From: Oceanospirillales bacterium
Lineage (GTDB): Bacteria > Pseudomonadota > Gammaproteobacteria > Pseudomonadales > Endozoicomonadaceae
Direction: 5' to 3'
NCBI GenBank assembly: GCA_004762125.1
Contig: SIHQ01000010.1
Coordinates: forward strand, 94,942-158,941
Length of the DNA stretch: 64,000 nt
Part shown: positions 29,012 through 38,434 of the stretch, one piece after another
How the letters are laid out: each line of letters begins with the position of its first letter
How positions within the stretch are numbered: position 1 is the first letter of the stretch
The notes under the pieces: model-generated
What the model was told of the DNA's origin: nothing
The model's database searches: none
Seen by the model: only the letters and a program-made list of their open reading frames with translations
Position numbers and translations under genes: made by a program

Positions 29012-31857
29012 TACTTCTCGCGAATCTTGTAGCCTTTGATACCTTGCAAATGTTCAGTTCCGGAGTTTCCGGTGATGTTCCCCAGCCCACTTAGGACAAA
29101 CTGCAGGAAGATCCCTTTCTTCGGATCAGGATGGTCGATATTATCATCCGATTCGATCCATGAACGCCAGAACATCCGAACCTGATAACAGCAACTGGTG
29201 TATTCGACACCGGCAAGCTGCTCAAGGTTCCTTTTGTTAGTCATATCGTACTGATAACGCCCCAGAGCTCCCCAGTTACGGGTGAAAGCCAGTGGCCAGG
29301 CAAAGGAGAAATCAGCCTGATTCAGGTTGTTACCAGTCGTTATACCAGTTGATTTATCGTTTTGATTCAGAATGTAGCGATCGACCCTGTCCTGGAAACG
29401 ATACCCTAAGTTGACCACTTTTCGGTCTTCAGGGTTCCATTGATAGCTTAATTGATAGTTGTCTACACGGTTTTCATTGGTGTTCCATGAGAAATCCTGT
29501 CTCAGGCTCATGGTACGGTTGAAGTTGTAGACAAATTCAGACGCTAGCGGGGAGGTCGAATTAGTGAGTTCATTTTTGGTACGATCGTCCAGTCCTACGT
29601 AATTGTCTGTAATGTCATCTACCGGGCGCCCCTGTTGGCCAAGATTGCTGGCAATATACACTTTACGATCTGCAAAATAGAGGATCTGACCTAACCCGAA
29701 GCGCATTTTTTCAAAACCGGAATCATCAATCAGGCGGGTAGTGAAACCCAACGCAACTTGGTTGGTATCACCGATACGGTCATATCCATTGAAGCGATTA
29801 TCCCTCCAGAGAGACCCATAGCTGAAGCTACTGGCTCCAGAGTCGAAGTTAGGATTAAACTCCTGATTCTCTTTGTGAGGGACATACAGATATTTGGCTC
29901 TGGGCTCAAAGGTATGCGTATAAGCGTTACCAAACAGATTGGTGAGTCTATCAAAGAATAAGCCGCTGTCTAAAGCAAAGCTTGCTGCATTGGTTTTAGG
30001 TGAATCGGAAAAGTCATTGGCATTAATGTTATTAGTGCCATAAGAACCTTCCAAATCATTAGTGACATCAGCCTTGACCAAATCCTTTAGGTTGTAGTTA
30101 ACGCTTCGTACCTTGACTTCAGGCGTCAGGAATCCCCAGAGATTTTCGATTGGATAACTGATGCCAGCTTCAGCGTATGTTCGCCCACCTTGAGCTCGCT
30201 TAATACCAAACCCTTTATCATACTCACTTTGCTTGATTTCAGGATTCGGGAAATCTGGATGATCATTTTCTCTAAGAAAGCGCCATTTATCAGCACGCTG
30301 GAAATAAGTGTAATCAGCCAGATAGTCAAGGTTGAGCGTCTCACCCAGTTGCCAGTGACCATCCAGCACCAGCTGAGGCAGCTTGTTGTATGGATCGTCT
30401 GATGTCTGGCTCATGTTCTTGAACTTCTGAGCTTTCAGTTTGAGAGACCAGAAGTTGATGTCACTGCCACCCTGATACTCAGTACCTATCTTTTGATTCA
30501 GTGGCGCTGTGCTGCTCAGTTTCAGACTACTGCCGAAATCGGTGATGTAGTTTTTGTCACTGGCGTCGGCATAATCCAGATCAGCAGTCCAACGACGGCT
30601 GAAGTTCTGCTGGTAGCGAACATTTGCCAACCAGCGATCTTTGTCCTGATAAGGATTTTCTTTTTCTAGCTGATCTTTATTAACCAGTCCGGCAACACCT
30701 ACTTCCCCTTTGCCAGATTCATTCATATACCTGAATTCATTTTCTAGCAGCAGTCCGCGTTTCTCCATATAACGTGGAGTGATGGTCGCGTCATAGTCGG
30801 GTGCGATATTCCAGTAGTAAGGAACTGTGAGGTCGAAACCGTTTTCGTCACCGAAGGCAAAACTTGGATAGAGGAAACCAGATTGTCGACGACTATCAAT
30901 AGGGAAATACAAATAAGGCGTGTAGAAAATGGGTAACCCATGAACACGGATCACAGCGTCTGTTGCTGTGCCAAAGCCTGTATTAGGATCCAGGGTGATG
31001 CTGTCACCGGATAGTTTCCAACCGTTGTCGCCTGGTTTACAGCTGGTGTAGGTGGCATCCTTTAATTCGAGAACGGCATCTTCATTACGTATGATTTCTG
31101 AAGAGTCACCACGAATATGAGCCTGATGCATGACATAGCTGGCATCTTTCACCGTTGCCCGGCCAGTCTCCAACATCATGTCGCCGTGGTCACCTGTGAG
31201 CAGGGTTCCCGGTTCACGGAAAACCACGTTACCTTCCAGTTCAGCGAAGTTGGTTTCCCTGTCCAGTCTGGCGATATCTGCTTGAACTTGCCTATTGCCT
31301 TGTCTGAGAGTGACATTGCCCGTCAGTGTGGCAACCGATTCTTCGTCATAAGAAGACTGATCGGATTCGGCAACGATAGGCGCTGTTTCGGAATTTCCTT
31401 TGAAATGTTTACCGGGCCGATCAGGTTCGATATAACGGCCATCACACCAAGGCATATCCTGCTCGAGTTGATTTTTTTCTTGTTCGGGCAATCTTTCTCT
31501 GGACACCCAATCGAGTTGCTGTTTGAGGTGAGCTCTTGCTTTCGTTGTTGCTGCAGGAGCAGGCTCATTGGCAGCTGATCGAGAGTAGCCTTCTCCGGTA
31601 ACAATCGGAGCAGGTCTTGGGGCTCTGCGCAGGTCTCCCTGTCTTACCGGAGAAACGGAGCAACTCCAGCCATTACTGCTGGCTGATACACTGCAGTTCC
31701 ATTGTTCTTCTGGGGACAGAGTCGTCTCGGCCATAACTTGATTAATTGGCTGACTGCTGATCAATATCGCAGCAATGGCCAAAGTTAGGGCACGAGGTTT
31801 AAAAGGTAATGGGTGCATCTCCATGAGCTCAACAATCCCGGGCTTTTTTCTTACCAT
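29011..31857 (-). CDS. lptD: LPS-assembly outer-membrane protein LptD
   Basis: The beta-barrel of the LptDE translocon that places lipopolysaccharide in the outer leaflet. About 948 residues from the ATG at 31857 (963 from 31902). A signal peptide precedes an N-terminal jellyroll/OstA domain near 150-290 (VATLTGNVTLRQGNRQVQAD). A long Tyr/Asp-rich barrel follows, ending LPIFYTPYLYFPID...GIFLQFVLSGLGNI. Cys near the N-terminus (CSVS, CSVSP) and a CC pair near the end (YTSCCYQVRMFW) can form the disulphides needed for maturation. No strong Shine-Dalgarno marks any start; 31824 and 31818 are also possible. Confidence 0.95.
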   Translation of the reverse strand: MVRKKPGIVELMEMHPLPFKPRALTLAIAAILISSQPINQVMAETTLSPEEQWNCSVSASSNGWSCSVSPVRQGDLRRAPRPAPIVTGEGYSRSAANEPAPAATTKARAHLKQQLDWVSRERLPEQEKNQLEQDMPWCDGRYIEPDRPGKHFKGNSETAPIVAESDQSSYDEESVATLTGNVTLRQGNRQVQADIARLDRETNFAELEGNVVFREPGTLLTGDHGDMMLETGRATVKDASYVMHQAHIRGDSSEIIRNEDAVLELKDATYTSCKPGDNGWKLSGDSITLDPNTGFGTATDAVIRVHGLPIFYTPYLYFPIDSRRQSGFLYPSFAFGDENGFDLTVPYYWNIAPDYDATITPRYMEKRGLLLENEFRYMNESGKGEVGVAGLVNKDQLEKENPYQDKDRWLANVRYQQNFSRRWTADLDYADASDKNYITDFGSSLKLSSTAPLNQKIGTEYQGGSDINFWSLKLKAQKFKNMSQTSDDPYNKLPQLVLDGHWQLGETLNLDYLADYTYFQRADKWRFLRENDHPDFPNPEIKQSEYDKGFGIKRAQGGRTYAEAGISYPIENLWGFLTPEVKVRSVNYNLKDLVKADVTNDLEGSYGTNNINANDFSDSPKTNAASFALDSGLFFDRLTNLFGNAYTHTFEPRAKYLYVPHKENQEFNPNFDSGASSFSYGSLWRDNRFNGYDRIGDTNQVALGFTTRLIDDSGFEKMRFGLGQILYFADRKVYIASNLGQQGRPVDDITDNYVGLDDRTKNELTNSTSPLASEFVYNFNRTMSLRQDFSWNTNENRVDNYQLSYQWNPEDRKVVNLGYRFQDRVDRYILNQNDKSTGITTGNNLNQADFSFAWPLAFTRNWGALGRYQYDMTNKRNLEQLAGVEYTSCCYQVRMFWRSWIESDDNIDHPDPKKGIFLQFVLSGLGNITGNSGTEHLQGIKGYKIREK

Positions 31858-31902
31858 GATACTGTCCAATGCATAGAAATCATTGACATAAATACAGCTC
31901 AT

Positions 31903-32315
31903 GATGGTTGAAATCTGGTTCTATCTGACGTAATCAGTGACTGAAACTATCTCTGTCATCAACTACTGTAAGACGGTCTGGGCAACATTGACGGCTTGCT
32001 GAAAATGTCTCCCTGAATATCAATGTACTTCAGAGTGACTACAGCGACAATCTTTCCAGAGCTAATCGGGAAATCATACCTGAAAAAAAACCTAAATGAG
32101 TTTTAATTTCAAGATTTATCTGATTTATTCTTGAACAATAGTTGAACTATGTTTGAGAGTTGGTACCCAAAGTGTAAGAAGACAGTAGCAGTTTCTTTAT
32201 TATCACTATTGCTGCTCTGTGATACTCTCGATAATAGTGATTTTTTTCTTATTAAATGCCCTGCCTGCAATGATTTAACTCAGGCAGGTTATGACTCAGG
32301 ACTTAATGGCCGGAC
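31903..32315. other. 413-bp divergent lptD/amgK intergenic region with hairpins
   Basis: No credible ORF. It must hold promoters for the leftward lptD operon and the rightward amgK operon. It contains a terminator-like hairpin with a T7 tract on the plus strand (32202-32247). It also contains a second hairpin (32260-32288) just before amgK: CCTGCCTG pairs with CAGGCAGG. A short transcript or leader on the plus strand is possible. Confidence 0.5.
32202..32247 (+). terminator. Terminator-like hairpin with no gene upstream
   Basis: ATCACTATT (32202-32210) pairs with AATAGTGAT (32233-32241) around a 22-nt loop, followed by TTTTTTT with one T shared. Nothing on the plus strand precedes it for more than 400 bp, so it ends either an amgK leader (attenuator) or a small RNA. 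Confidence 0.5.
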
Positions 32316-33353
32316 ATGAGCAAAGCCGATCCAATTCGCATCAAGCGGCTGTCTGAATGGACCTTGCAAACATTGCTGCCTACTGCGCAACCACTGCTGC
32401 CACTGTTTCCTCTTATGAAGGCTATTGGAGGGGATGCAGGTTTTCGTCATTATTATCGCATTCAAACACCTGAAGGCACTGTTCTGGCTGTTGATGCCCC
32501 ACCTGAAACGGAAGACTCAAGAGCCTTTGTTAGTATTGCCGGTATGTTGAAAGCGGGTGGTATTAATGTCCCAGATATAAAAGCTGTTGATTATTCTAAT
32601 GGCTTTTTACTGGTAGAAGATTTCGGTGACCGATTGTTACTGGCTGAACTATCAGAACAAACTGCGGACATCTATTATCGACAAGCATTGCTGGAAATTC
32701 TGAATATTCAGAAGTGCAATAAAGACGCTCTAATGCCCTACAGTCGAGAAATGCTGACGGCAGAACTGGCTATCTATAAACAGTGGTTCCTGGGTGACTT
32801 GTTGGAACTGTCTTATGAAGAGAGTGCAGGTTTGCATGATTCTTTCTTCGCTCAATTGGTTGATAGTGCGTTGAGACAGCCCCAAGGGATGGTTCATCGT
32901 GACTTCCATTCCCGTAATCTGTTGATACTGCCAGAAAATCAACTTGGAGTGATTGATTTTCAAGGAGCTCTGTCTGGCCCTGCACTCTACGATGCAGCAT
33001 CTCTTCTGAAAGACTGTTACATCAACTGGCCGCGAGACAAAGTGGAAAACTGGTTGCGTTTTTTTGTGAGTGGTCATCCACATCTTCAAAAAGTTGGTTT
33101 TGATACTTGCCTGCAGTGGTTTGACTGGATCGGTCTGCAAAGACATCTGAAGTGTTTAGGTATATTCAGTCGGTTATGGTTCAGAGATGGTAAGTCGGAG
33201 TATCTGAAAGAGATTCCGATGACCTTTAATTACGTGCTGGAGGTCTGTCACCATTACCCTGAGCTTGAGTCCTATAGCTTATGGTTGACGGACCATGTCA
33301 TGCCAATACTGCAACAACGACTTGATGCGGTTCAGGAAGGAATTGAGCTGTGA
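32316..33353 (+). CDS. amgK: N-acetylmuramate/N-acetylglucosamine kinase AmgK
   Basis: Anomeric sugar kinase of the aminoglycoside-phosphotransferase fold, 345 residues. It makes MurNAc-alpha-1-phosphate for MurU in the peptidoglycan-recycling bypass known from Pseudomonas, which contributes to intrinsic fosfomycin tolerance. Motifs: N-lobe GGDAGFRHYYRI near 38-49, catalytic loop MVHRDFHSRNLLI near 190-202, and metal-binding Asp in GVIDFQGALSGPALYDAASLL near 210-230. It overlaps murU by 4 bp. The pairing with murU is what assigns the substrate. Confidence 0.93.
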   Translation: MSKADPIRIKRLSEWTLQTLLPTAQPLLPLFPLMKAIGGDAGFRHYYRIQTPEGTVLAVDAPPETEDSRAFVSIAGMLKAGGINVPDIKAVDYSNGFLLVEDFGDRLLLAELSEQTADIYYRQALLEILNIQKCNKDALMPYSREMLTAELAIYKQWFLGDLLELSYEESAGLHDSFFAQLVDSALRQPQGMVHRDFHSRNLLILPENQLGVIDFQGALSGPALYDAASLLKDCYINWPRDKVENWLRFFVSGHPHLQKVGFDTCLQWFDWIGLQRHLKCLGIFSRLWFRDGKSEYLKEIPMTFNYVLEVCHHYPELESYSLWLTDHVMPILQQRLDAVQEGIEL

Positions 33354-34021
33354 AAGCCGTAATTCTTGCTGCAGGTCTGGGCACCCGACTTAGACCATTG
33401 ACTCTTGAAACACCTAAACCTCTTGTGAAAGCTGGAGGTAAACCACTGATTGTTTACCATATAGAAAATCTTGCCGCGGCAGGTATAAGAGACATCGTCG
33501 TGAACTGTTCATGGTTGGGGCATAAGCTGATCGAGTATCTGGCGGATGGTCAACGATGGGGCGTCAACATTCAATATTCGAAAGAAACTGAACCACTGGA
33601 AACGGGGGGAGGGATTCTCAAGGCAATGGCGTTGCTGGATAATGAGCCTTTTCTGGTGGTTAATGGCGACGTTTATATGGAATACGCTTTCAGCTCTTTA
33701 CCTTTGCGTATTAAAGGGCAGGCTCACCTGGTACTTGTGAATAATCCTGAGTTTAAAGAGCAAGGGGATTTTGCTCTTAGTAACCATCAGGTGAAATCTG
33801 ACGGAGAGAATTTGCTGACATTCAGTGGTTTAAGTATTCTTTCTCCTGAGTTGTTTGATGGATGTGAGATTGGTAGTAGTTTTCGTCTAGCACCTTTGTT
33901 ATCAAAAGCCATGAAGTATGATCAAATCAGCGGTGAACATTTTACAGGTGTCTGGACTGATGTCGGAACACCTCAGAGACTGGCTGAACTCGAAGCGTAT
34001 CTCAATCAGAGCAAGAAGTAA
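33350..34021 (+). CDS. murU: N-acetylmuramate-1-phosphate uridylyltransferase MurU
   Basis: Transfers UMP to MurNAc-1-phosphate, producing UDP-MurNAc without passing through MurA. 223-residue nucleotidyltransferase with the N-terminal signature KAVILAAGLGTRLRPLT (2-18), PKPLVKAGGKPLI near 24-36, the metal Asp in VVNGDVYME near 105, and WTDVGTPQRLAELE at the C-terminus. GTG start overlapping the amgK stop by 4 bp; its stop overlaps the djlA ATG by one base. Confidence 0.94.
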   Translation: MKAVILAAGLGTRLRPLTLETPKPLVKAGGKPLIVYHIENLAAAGIRDIVVNCSWLGHKLIEYLADGQRWGVNIQYSKETEPLETGGGILKAMALLDNEPFLVVNGDVYMEYAFSSLPLRIKGQAHLVLVNNPEFKEQGDFALSNHQVKSDGENLLTFSGLSILSPELFDGCEIGSSFRLAPLLSKAMKYDQISGEHFTGVWTDVGTPQRLAELEAYLNQSKK

Positions 34022-34836
34022 TGACGTCGATATTAATAGGAATATTTTTAGGTTCTCTCACTGGTAACTGGTTTCTTGCTATTTTGGGTGGTTTTTTAGG
34101 CGCCTGGGTTAATAAAAATTATATCTCCCAAAACAAGGGAGGGCAGTCAGGTGGAAATGGTTTTTATCGCTTTCGTACCCAAAGCGCTTTTTTTAATGCC
34201 ACCTTTTTAGTGATGGGTCGTTTGGCGAAAGCCGATGGCCGGGTCAGTGAACATGAAATTCAGATGGCTGCTGCCATTATGAATAAAATGCGGTTGTCGC
34301 CTGATCAAAAAAAAGCGGCTATTGATCAATTTAATAAAGGCAAACAACCTGAATCTGATATTAGCTCCGCACTTCAAGAGTTTCGTCGAGTGGTTGGCTT
34401 TAATACCCTCTGCCCGTTTTTTCTGGAAGTCCAGTTGCAGGCTGCGTATGCCGATGGAAGCCTGACTCAGGCCGAGAGACAGGTGTTTACCCAGATCTGT
34501 CAGAATCTGGGAGTCAGTGAACAGCAGTTTGAGAAGATCCATCAACGTTTTTTGGCGCAGCAATCTTACTATCAGAACCAATCAGGTACAGGCAGTGGTT
34601 GGTCTACCCAAGGTATTGGTGGGCTGTCTAAAGCTTATGAGGTACTGGGGGTCAAGGAATCGGCTTCGGATGCTGAAGTGAAAAGGGCTTATCGTAAACT
34701 GATGAGCCAACATCATCCGGACAAACTTGTCGCAAAAGGGCTGCCGGAAGAGATGATGGAAGTAGCGAACCAGAAAGCTCAGGAGATTCAGGTGGCGTAC
34801 GAGCAGGTGAGTGAAAATAGAAAAAGGTCCCGTTAA
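34021..34836 (+). CDS. djlA: DjlA-type membrane-anchored J-domain co-chaperone
   Basis: 271 residues. A single N-terminal hydrophobic helix (about 2-30) anchors it in the inner membrane. A TerB-like helical domain (about 60-180; AKADGRVSEHEIQ, AYADGSLTQAERQVF) precedes a C-terminal J domain (about 205-270) with the HPD motif in SQHHPDKL. The J domain stimulates DnaK. Immediately downstream of murU with a one-base overlap, and its stop codon lies inside a terminator hairpin. Confidence 0.93.
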   Translation: MTSILIGIFLGSLTGNWFLAILGGFLGAWVNKNYISQNKGGQSGGNGFYRFRTQSAFFNATFLVMGRLAKADGRVSEHEIQMAAAIMNKMRLSPDQKKAAIDQFNKGKQPESDISSALQEFRRVVGFNTLCPFFLEVQLQAAYADGSLTQAERQVFTQICQNLGVSEQQFEKIHQRFLAQQSYYQNQSGTGSGWSTQGIGGLSKAYEVLGVKESASDAEVKRAYRKLMSQHHPDKLVAKGLPEEMMEVANQKAQEIQVAYEQVSENRKRSR

Positions 34837-34846
34837 GAGACCTTTT
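34822..34846 (+). terminator. Intrinsic terminator overlapping djlA stop
   Basis: AAAAGGTC (34822-34829) pairs with GACCTTTT (34839-34846) around a 9-nt loop that contains the djlA TAA. The U-rich 3' arm follows directly. It ends the amgK-murU-djlA unit. Confidence 0.7.
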
Positions 34847-34851
34847 AAGTG

Positions 34852-34990
34852 TTATGTATTGTCTTTGTTATCTGGTGTTGGGGGCGCACTTACAAATGTG
34901 CTGAAATCAGTATCCTCTATGTTACTGCGTCCGGTACCTGATAAATCCAGTATGCTCGTAGCTCCTGTTGATGAAGATACTGCTTGTTGT
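34852..34990 (-). pseudogene. Possible out-of-frame C-terminal tail of the adjacent hypothetical gene
   Basis: Directly after the TGA of the 458-residue protein, the +1 frame is open for about 45 codons between stops. It reads like ordinary coding sequence (STGATSILDLSGTG, then FSTFVSAPPTPDNKDNT). The composition matches the Ser/Pro-rich end of that protein. It has no start codon. It may be a lost C-terminal extension separated by a frameshift plus a stop, or chance. Confidence 0.3.
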
Positions 34991-34996
34991 AGTTAT

Positions 34997-36373
34997 TCAT
35001 CCCGGTGGAGGAATTAGAGTATTAATGTCCGGGAGAGGGCCGCTTGGCGAATAAGCTTTTAACCCTGGAATCGGGTCCGTTAAGGATTTGAAGTCTTCTG
35101 GATTGTATTCTCCCAAACTAGCTGATGAGCCTACAATATTAATTGGTTTAAGTTCATTATCTTCAAGGTATTTATTGATACCTTCACCGATGCCCTTGGC
35201 TGATTCGGACTCACGGATAATTTGACTCAGGCGCATAGTCATCATTTCACCGGAATAGATTTGTTCACTCAAACTCTTAAGCCTGGTTGCATTATCCTGA
35301 CGAGATTTGTCGTCTTTGGATAATTCAATGAACTCGTCTCTTAGTTTACCAAGATCATCTTTCCTGAATTTTCTAGTCCAGCCTATTGCTTTCCTGATAG
35401 ACACTTCTTTATGGATATCAGAGTCCTCTGTATCAATCTCATCACTGCCCAGTAACAACTCAATTTGGGCAAAATCGTCTCTGTGTTTATCCCACCACTG
35501 TTCCATACCATTCTTGATGTTTGTCATGACAGCGAGAGTTTCTCTTTTGTGGTCGGGTATTTTGTCCACGTCTTCAGAGTTAACTCTGCTTTCTAGCGTA
35601 GTTTCGATTTTTTTGTAGTCTCTAACAATTGCATCACCGAGATGTTTTAATTTATCCTCAAGTTGACTTCTCTTCATAGGCTTATCCTTGCCTCTCGAAG
35701 AGGATTCCTCAAAGCTATAAAACGGCAACTTATCCAGTCTCGTCTTGAACTGATAGAATAATCTGCGATTTTGTTGAATAGAGTCACGTAACTGCATTAT
35801 CTCGGTATCAGGCTTGTGGAGGTCACTAAATACCTCCGAAGTTTCCTGGTTTCTCTGTTTGGTTTCTTTACGCTCAGCCATAAACGCATCAGCGTAGGCT
35901 TGGCGCTCCTCCATATACTCTTCACTCCAGGGCTCAAGAGGGTCTGGGTCGGATTTGCCTTGTCCTATCCGGACTGTGCGTACTCTTTCTAGTTCTTTAT
36001 CTGGAGCGATCCAGTCAGGACGATCTTTCTCAATTTTTTTGCCATCTAAGCGTTTTTGAGAGTTGTTCTTTTGAGAAGTTTTGATGACAGATTGCATGTG
36101 TTCAACGGTGACAGAAGCCTTTCTTTTCTGGAGATCTGTATCGTTTGAAAAAGCACCGTTACTGATTTCTTGTTTCAGAATCCTTTTGTCTTGCTGATGA
36201 AGGTTATAGGTTCTGATAGGGCGGAAAATAATTGAAGCCCAGCGATTTAACCTTTGAGCCCAGGTCGTCTTGGTTTTTCCTCGTAAGGCGGTATCCTTGG
36301 TGACGCTGATCTGAGGAATGTTTTTACGGCCGGCAAAGAAGTCTCCTTTTGCCTTGTTAGGATCAAAATTCAT
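34997..36373 (-). CDS. Charged hypothetical protein, helical
   Basis: 458 residues, cytoplasmic-looking, with no signal peptide or membrane helix and no domain I recognise. The N-terminus is basic (KTTWAQRLNRWASIIFRPIRTY near 34-55, part of an amphipathic stretch). The middle (about 130-430) is rich in Lys, Glu, Asp and Arg and is probably coiled-coil or helical bundle. The end is Pro/Ser-rich (SPSGPLPDINTLIPPPG). A strong AAAGGGAGA Shine-Dalgarno precedes the ATG. It sits alone between djlA and dgt, breaking what would otherwise be housekeeping genes. Possibly a secreted effector or a surface-interaction protein; this is speculation. Confidence 0.7.
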   Translation of the reverse strand: MNFDPNKAKGDFFAGRKNIPQISVTKDTALRGKTKTTWAQRLNRWASIIFRPIRTYNLHQQDKRILKQEISNGAFSNDTDLQKRKASVTVEHMQSVIKTSQKNNSQKRLDGKKIEKDRPDWIAPDKELERVRTVRIGQGKSDPDPLEPWSEEYMEERQAYADAFMAERKETKQRNQETSEVFSDLHKPDTEIMQLRDSIQQNRRLFYQFKTRLDKLPFYSFEESSSRGKDKPMKRSQLEDKLKHLGDAIVRDYKKIETTLESRVNSEDVDKIPDHKRETLAVMTNIKNGMEQWWDKHRDDFAQIELLLGSDEIDTEDSDIHKEVSIRKAIGWTRKFRKDDLGKLRDEFIELSKDDKSRQDNATRLKSLSEQIYSGEMMTMRLSQIIRESESAKGIGEGINKYLEDNELKPINIVGSSASLGEYNPEDFKSLTDPIPGLKAYSPSGPLPDINTLIPPPG

Positions 36374-36385
36374 TGTGGTCTCCCT

Positions 36386-36859
36386 TTAGATACTCTGCCA
36401 GCCTCGCTGTATGAGGTCAGTGGTTAGTTCTCCTGAATCAATAGTAGGTGGACAAATGATATGAGCTGGTTTCGGAGAGATACTTGCTGAGGAAATTTGG
36501 ACGAATGGCAGAAATATAGTGTTAAAGAGAGAGTGCAGGGGGGCGTTAGGGAACCAAACAGCAGAAAGCAGGACTAATAGCTGCACAATAAATTCATTGA
36601 GAATATCTATGTATCTGATAAAAAAGAAAATAATGTACTGGCGAGTACCAGAAACAACCCGTATCAAGAGTAAAATCAGTCCCAGCGACTGTTATTGTTT
36701 TATACCTGCAAAGCTTGTCCGTAAAGAGAGTGTCGATTTGGTAGATCACTTCTCTCAGCAGTATCACACCAACTCCGTAGCGAAAACGATCCGTGACCGT
36801 TCGGTCAGCCTTAGTCAATAATTGAAAAGCAGCCATTTTGAGCGGAAAGGGAATCTGCT
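36386..36859. other. 474-bp region without a convincing gene
   Basis: Holds only short overlapping frames on both strands. A 93-codon minus frame at 36386-36667 has a hydrophobic stretch but no clear ribosome site. No RNA gene was recognised. It should contain the promoter of the leftward hypothetical gene and the 3' end of the dgt transcript. It may be decayed coding DNA. Confidence 0.4.
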
Positions 36860-38311
36860 CTAGATAGCTGAGAGATTCTGAAACTCTTCCAGAACAAAGT
36901 GATCGGTCATTCCGCTTATATAGTCAATGATCAGTCTGGCCCTGTGATACCACTCAAGATCTTTTTGTTCCTGAGGGGAATATGCACTGTCGGCTAAATG
37001 TGACACAGCTCTTTTGTAGGCCGATGTCTGTTTGGGTGAGAGGCGGTGAAATAACCTCTGTTCAAGAAAGTGTTGCTCCTGATCCTCGAAAACAATATCC
37101 GTGAATGATTGGGTATCCAGCTCTAAAAGTGGCTGATAAAGATCAAGTAAACCATTCAGTGCAGAATAACCTTTGAGTTCCGGTGTCTCTTTCTCCTTGC
37201 TAGTGAAAACATGACGTATGGCTATGGTTTTTAGTGTTTTTAAAGCGAGGTGTTGATGGGAGTCACCATCAATAAGAGGTTCATCCAGGGAACCGTCAAA
37301 CACAGCCTGATGCTGCAGAAGATAACGATCGGCAGCGTATTCAACAAGGTCGCTAACCAGTCGTGTTCTCAGTTTGACGATAAAGCGATGAGGTTCTTGT
37401 TGGGATTGGCTGCTGGCCTGATTAATAATATTGGTAAGGTAGTGATTTCCGCTACCTGCGTATTCACTCCAGACTGATTGCAGGTAATACTTCAAGTCAC
37501 GGTATGAAAGAATGCCTTTATCAACAGCGTCTTCCAGGTCGGCAATGCAGTAGGAAATATCATCCGCTGCTTCCATGATGTAGACCAGAGGGAAGCGACA
37601 ACCTTCGTCTATGCCCAAACTTGATTGAATGTCTTTTACAAGTTGAGCTTCAGAGTAGTAATAACCAGGCTTCTTTTTTCGATAATAGTCCTTAGCTGTT
37701 TTAGCCGGTTTGCTCTGATAGGGCGGGCGAGTGTATTTCATCAGAGCCGCCAGCTGAGAGTGGGTGAGGTTGAGATTCTGTAGCTGGTGAATAACTCTAA
37801 GTCCTTGAGCGTTGCCTTCAAAGACAACCAAGTCGGGCAGTAGAGTATCCGTGAACAGTTTTGATGGTGTCCCTACTGCTAAATGGTGACAAGTCTCGGC
37901 CTTTGTTTTGATCCAGTTGCTAATAGCCGCTTCACCAAAGTGACCAAACGGTGGATTACCCACATCATGCATAAGGCAGGACATCTCAACGATGTTGGTA
38001 AACACTGTTTCATTTCCTGCCAGCCCAACCGCTGCAAGTTGATGGCTGTTGGCAAATTTAGTGAGAATCGTCTGGGCCAGAAAACGGCCGGTTTGCTGAA
38101 CTTCTAGCGAATGAGTGAGTCTGCTTCTCACGGCAGCGTTGGTTTCTAGAGGATATACCTGAGTTTTCTGTTGCAGCCGTCTGATGGCTGCGGACTGAAT
38201 AATGCGCCCACGGTCACTCTCGGTTTCAGTCAGTAGACTTCTGGTAGGCTTGTTCGTTGGTTTGGGACGAAGGCTGGTTAATTTTTTTGAATAGTTCATA
38301 GAATCGCTCAT
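36860..38311 (-). CDS. dgt: dGTP triphosphohydrolase
   Basis: Hydrolyses dGTP to deoxyguanosine and tripolyphosphate, adjusting nucleotide pools. About 483 residues, in line with E. coli-type Dgt (~505). HD-domain metal motifs: the first His in RSRLTHSLEVQQTGR, the HD pair in SCLMHDVGNPPFGHFGEAAI, and the final Asp in MEAADDISYCIADLEDAV. I start at the ATG at 38311. A TTG seven codons upstream is less likely, and an ATG four codons later is possible. Monocistronic. Confidence 0.92.
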   Translation of the reverse strand: MSDSMNYSKKLTSLRPKPTNKPTRSLLTETESDRGRIIQSAAIRRLQQKTQVYPLETNAAVRSRLTHSLEVQQTGRFLAQTILTKFANSHQLAAVGLAGNETVFTNIVEMSCLMHDVGNPPFGHFGEAAISNWIKTKAETCHHLAVGTPSKLFTDTLLPDLVVFEGNAQGLRVIHQLQNLNLTHSQLAALMKYTRPPYQSKPAKTAKDYYRKKKPGYYYSEAQLVKDIQSSLGIDEGCRFPLVYIMEAADDISYCIADLEDAVDKGILSYRDLKYYLQSVWSEYAGSGNHYLTNIINQASSQSQQEPHRFIVKLRTRLVSDLVEYAADRYLLQHQAVFDGSLDEPLIDGDSHQHLALKTLKTIAIRHVFTSKEKETPELKGYSALNGLLDLYQPLLELDTQSFTDIVFEDQEQHFLEQRLFHRLSPKQTSAYKRAVSHLADSAYSPQEQKDLEWYHRARLIIDYISGMTDHFVLEEFQNLSAI

Positions 38312-38434
38312 AGAAAAGATTCTCGGCCACAATCGTTGTTAAGTTAGAACACTATTTGCTATCGCGTTACGCGAAATCCCACTCAAATCCGGTAGACTGT
38401 TTATATTCAAGGCTTTCAGGACTCTGAAGAGAAG

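Noticed and set aside
31117..31578. 153-codon plus-strand ORF in lptD
   Set aside because: Antisense to the conserved OstA domain of lptD; no independent support.
32316..33353. Aminoglycoside resistance phosphotransferase
   Set aside because: The fold is APH-like, but the overlap with murU marks it as the sugar kinase AmgK of cell-wall recycling.
36386..36667. 93-codon minus-strand hydrophobic ORF just upstream of the charged hypothetical gene
   Set aside because: No ribosome site seen and the hydrophobic pattern is irregular. Left as an uncertain region rather than a gene.
36519..36821. 100-codon plus-strand ORF between the charged hypothetical gene and dgt
   Set aside because: No ribosome site, unusual composition, and overlapping ORFs on the other strand of similar length; indistinguishable from chance.
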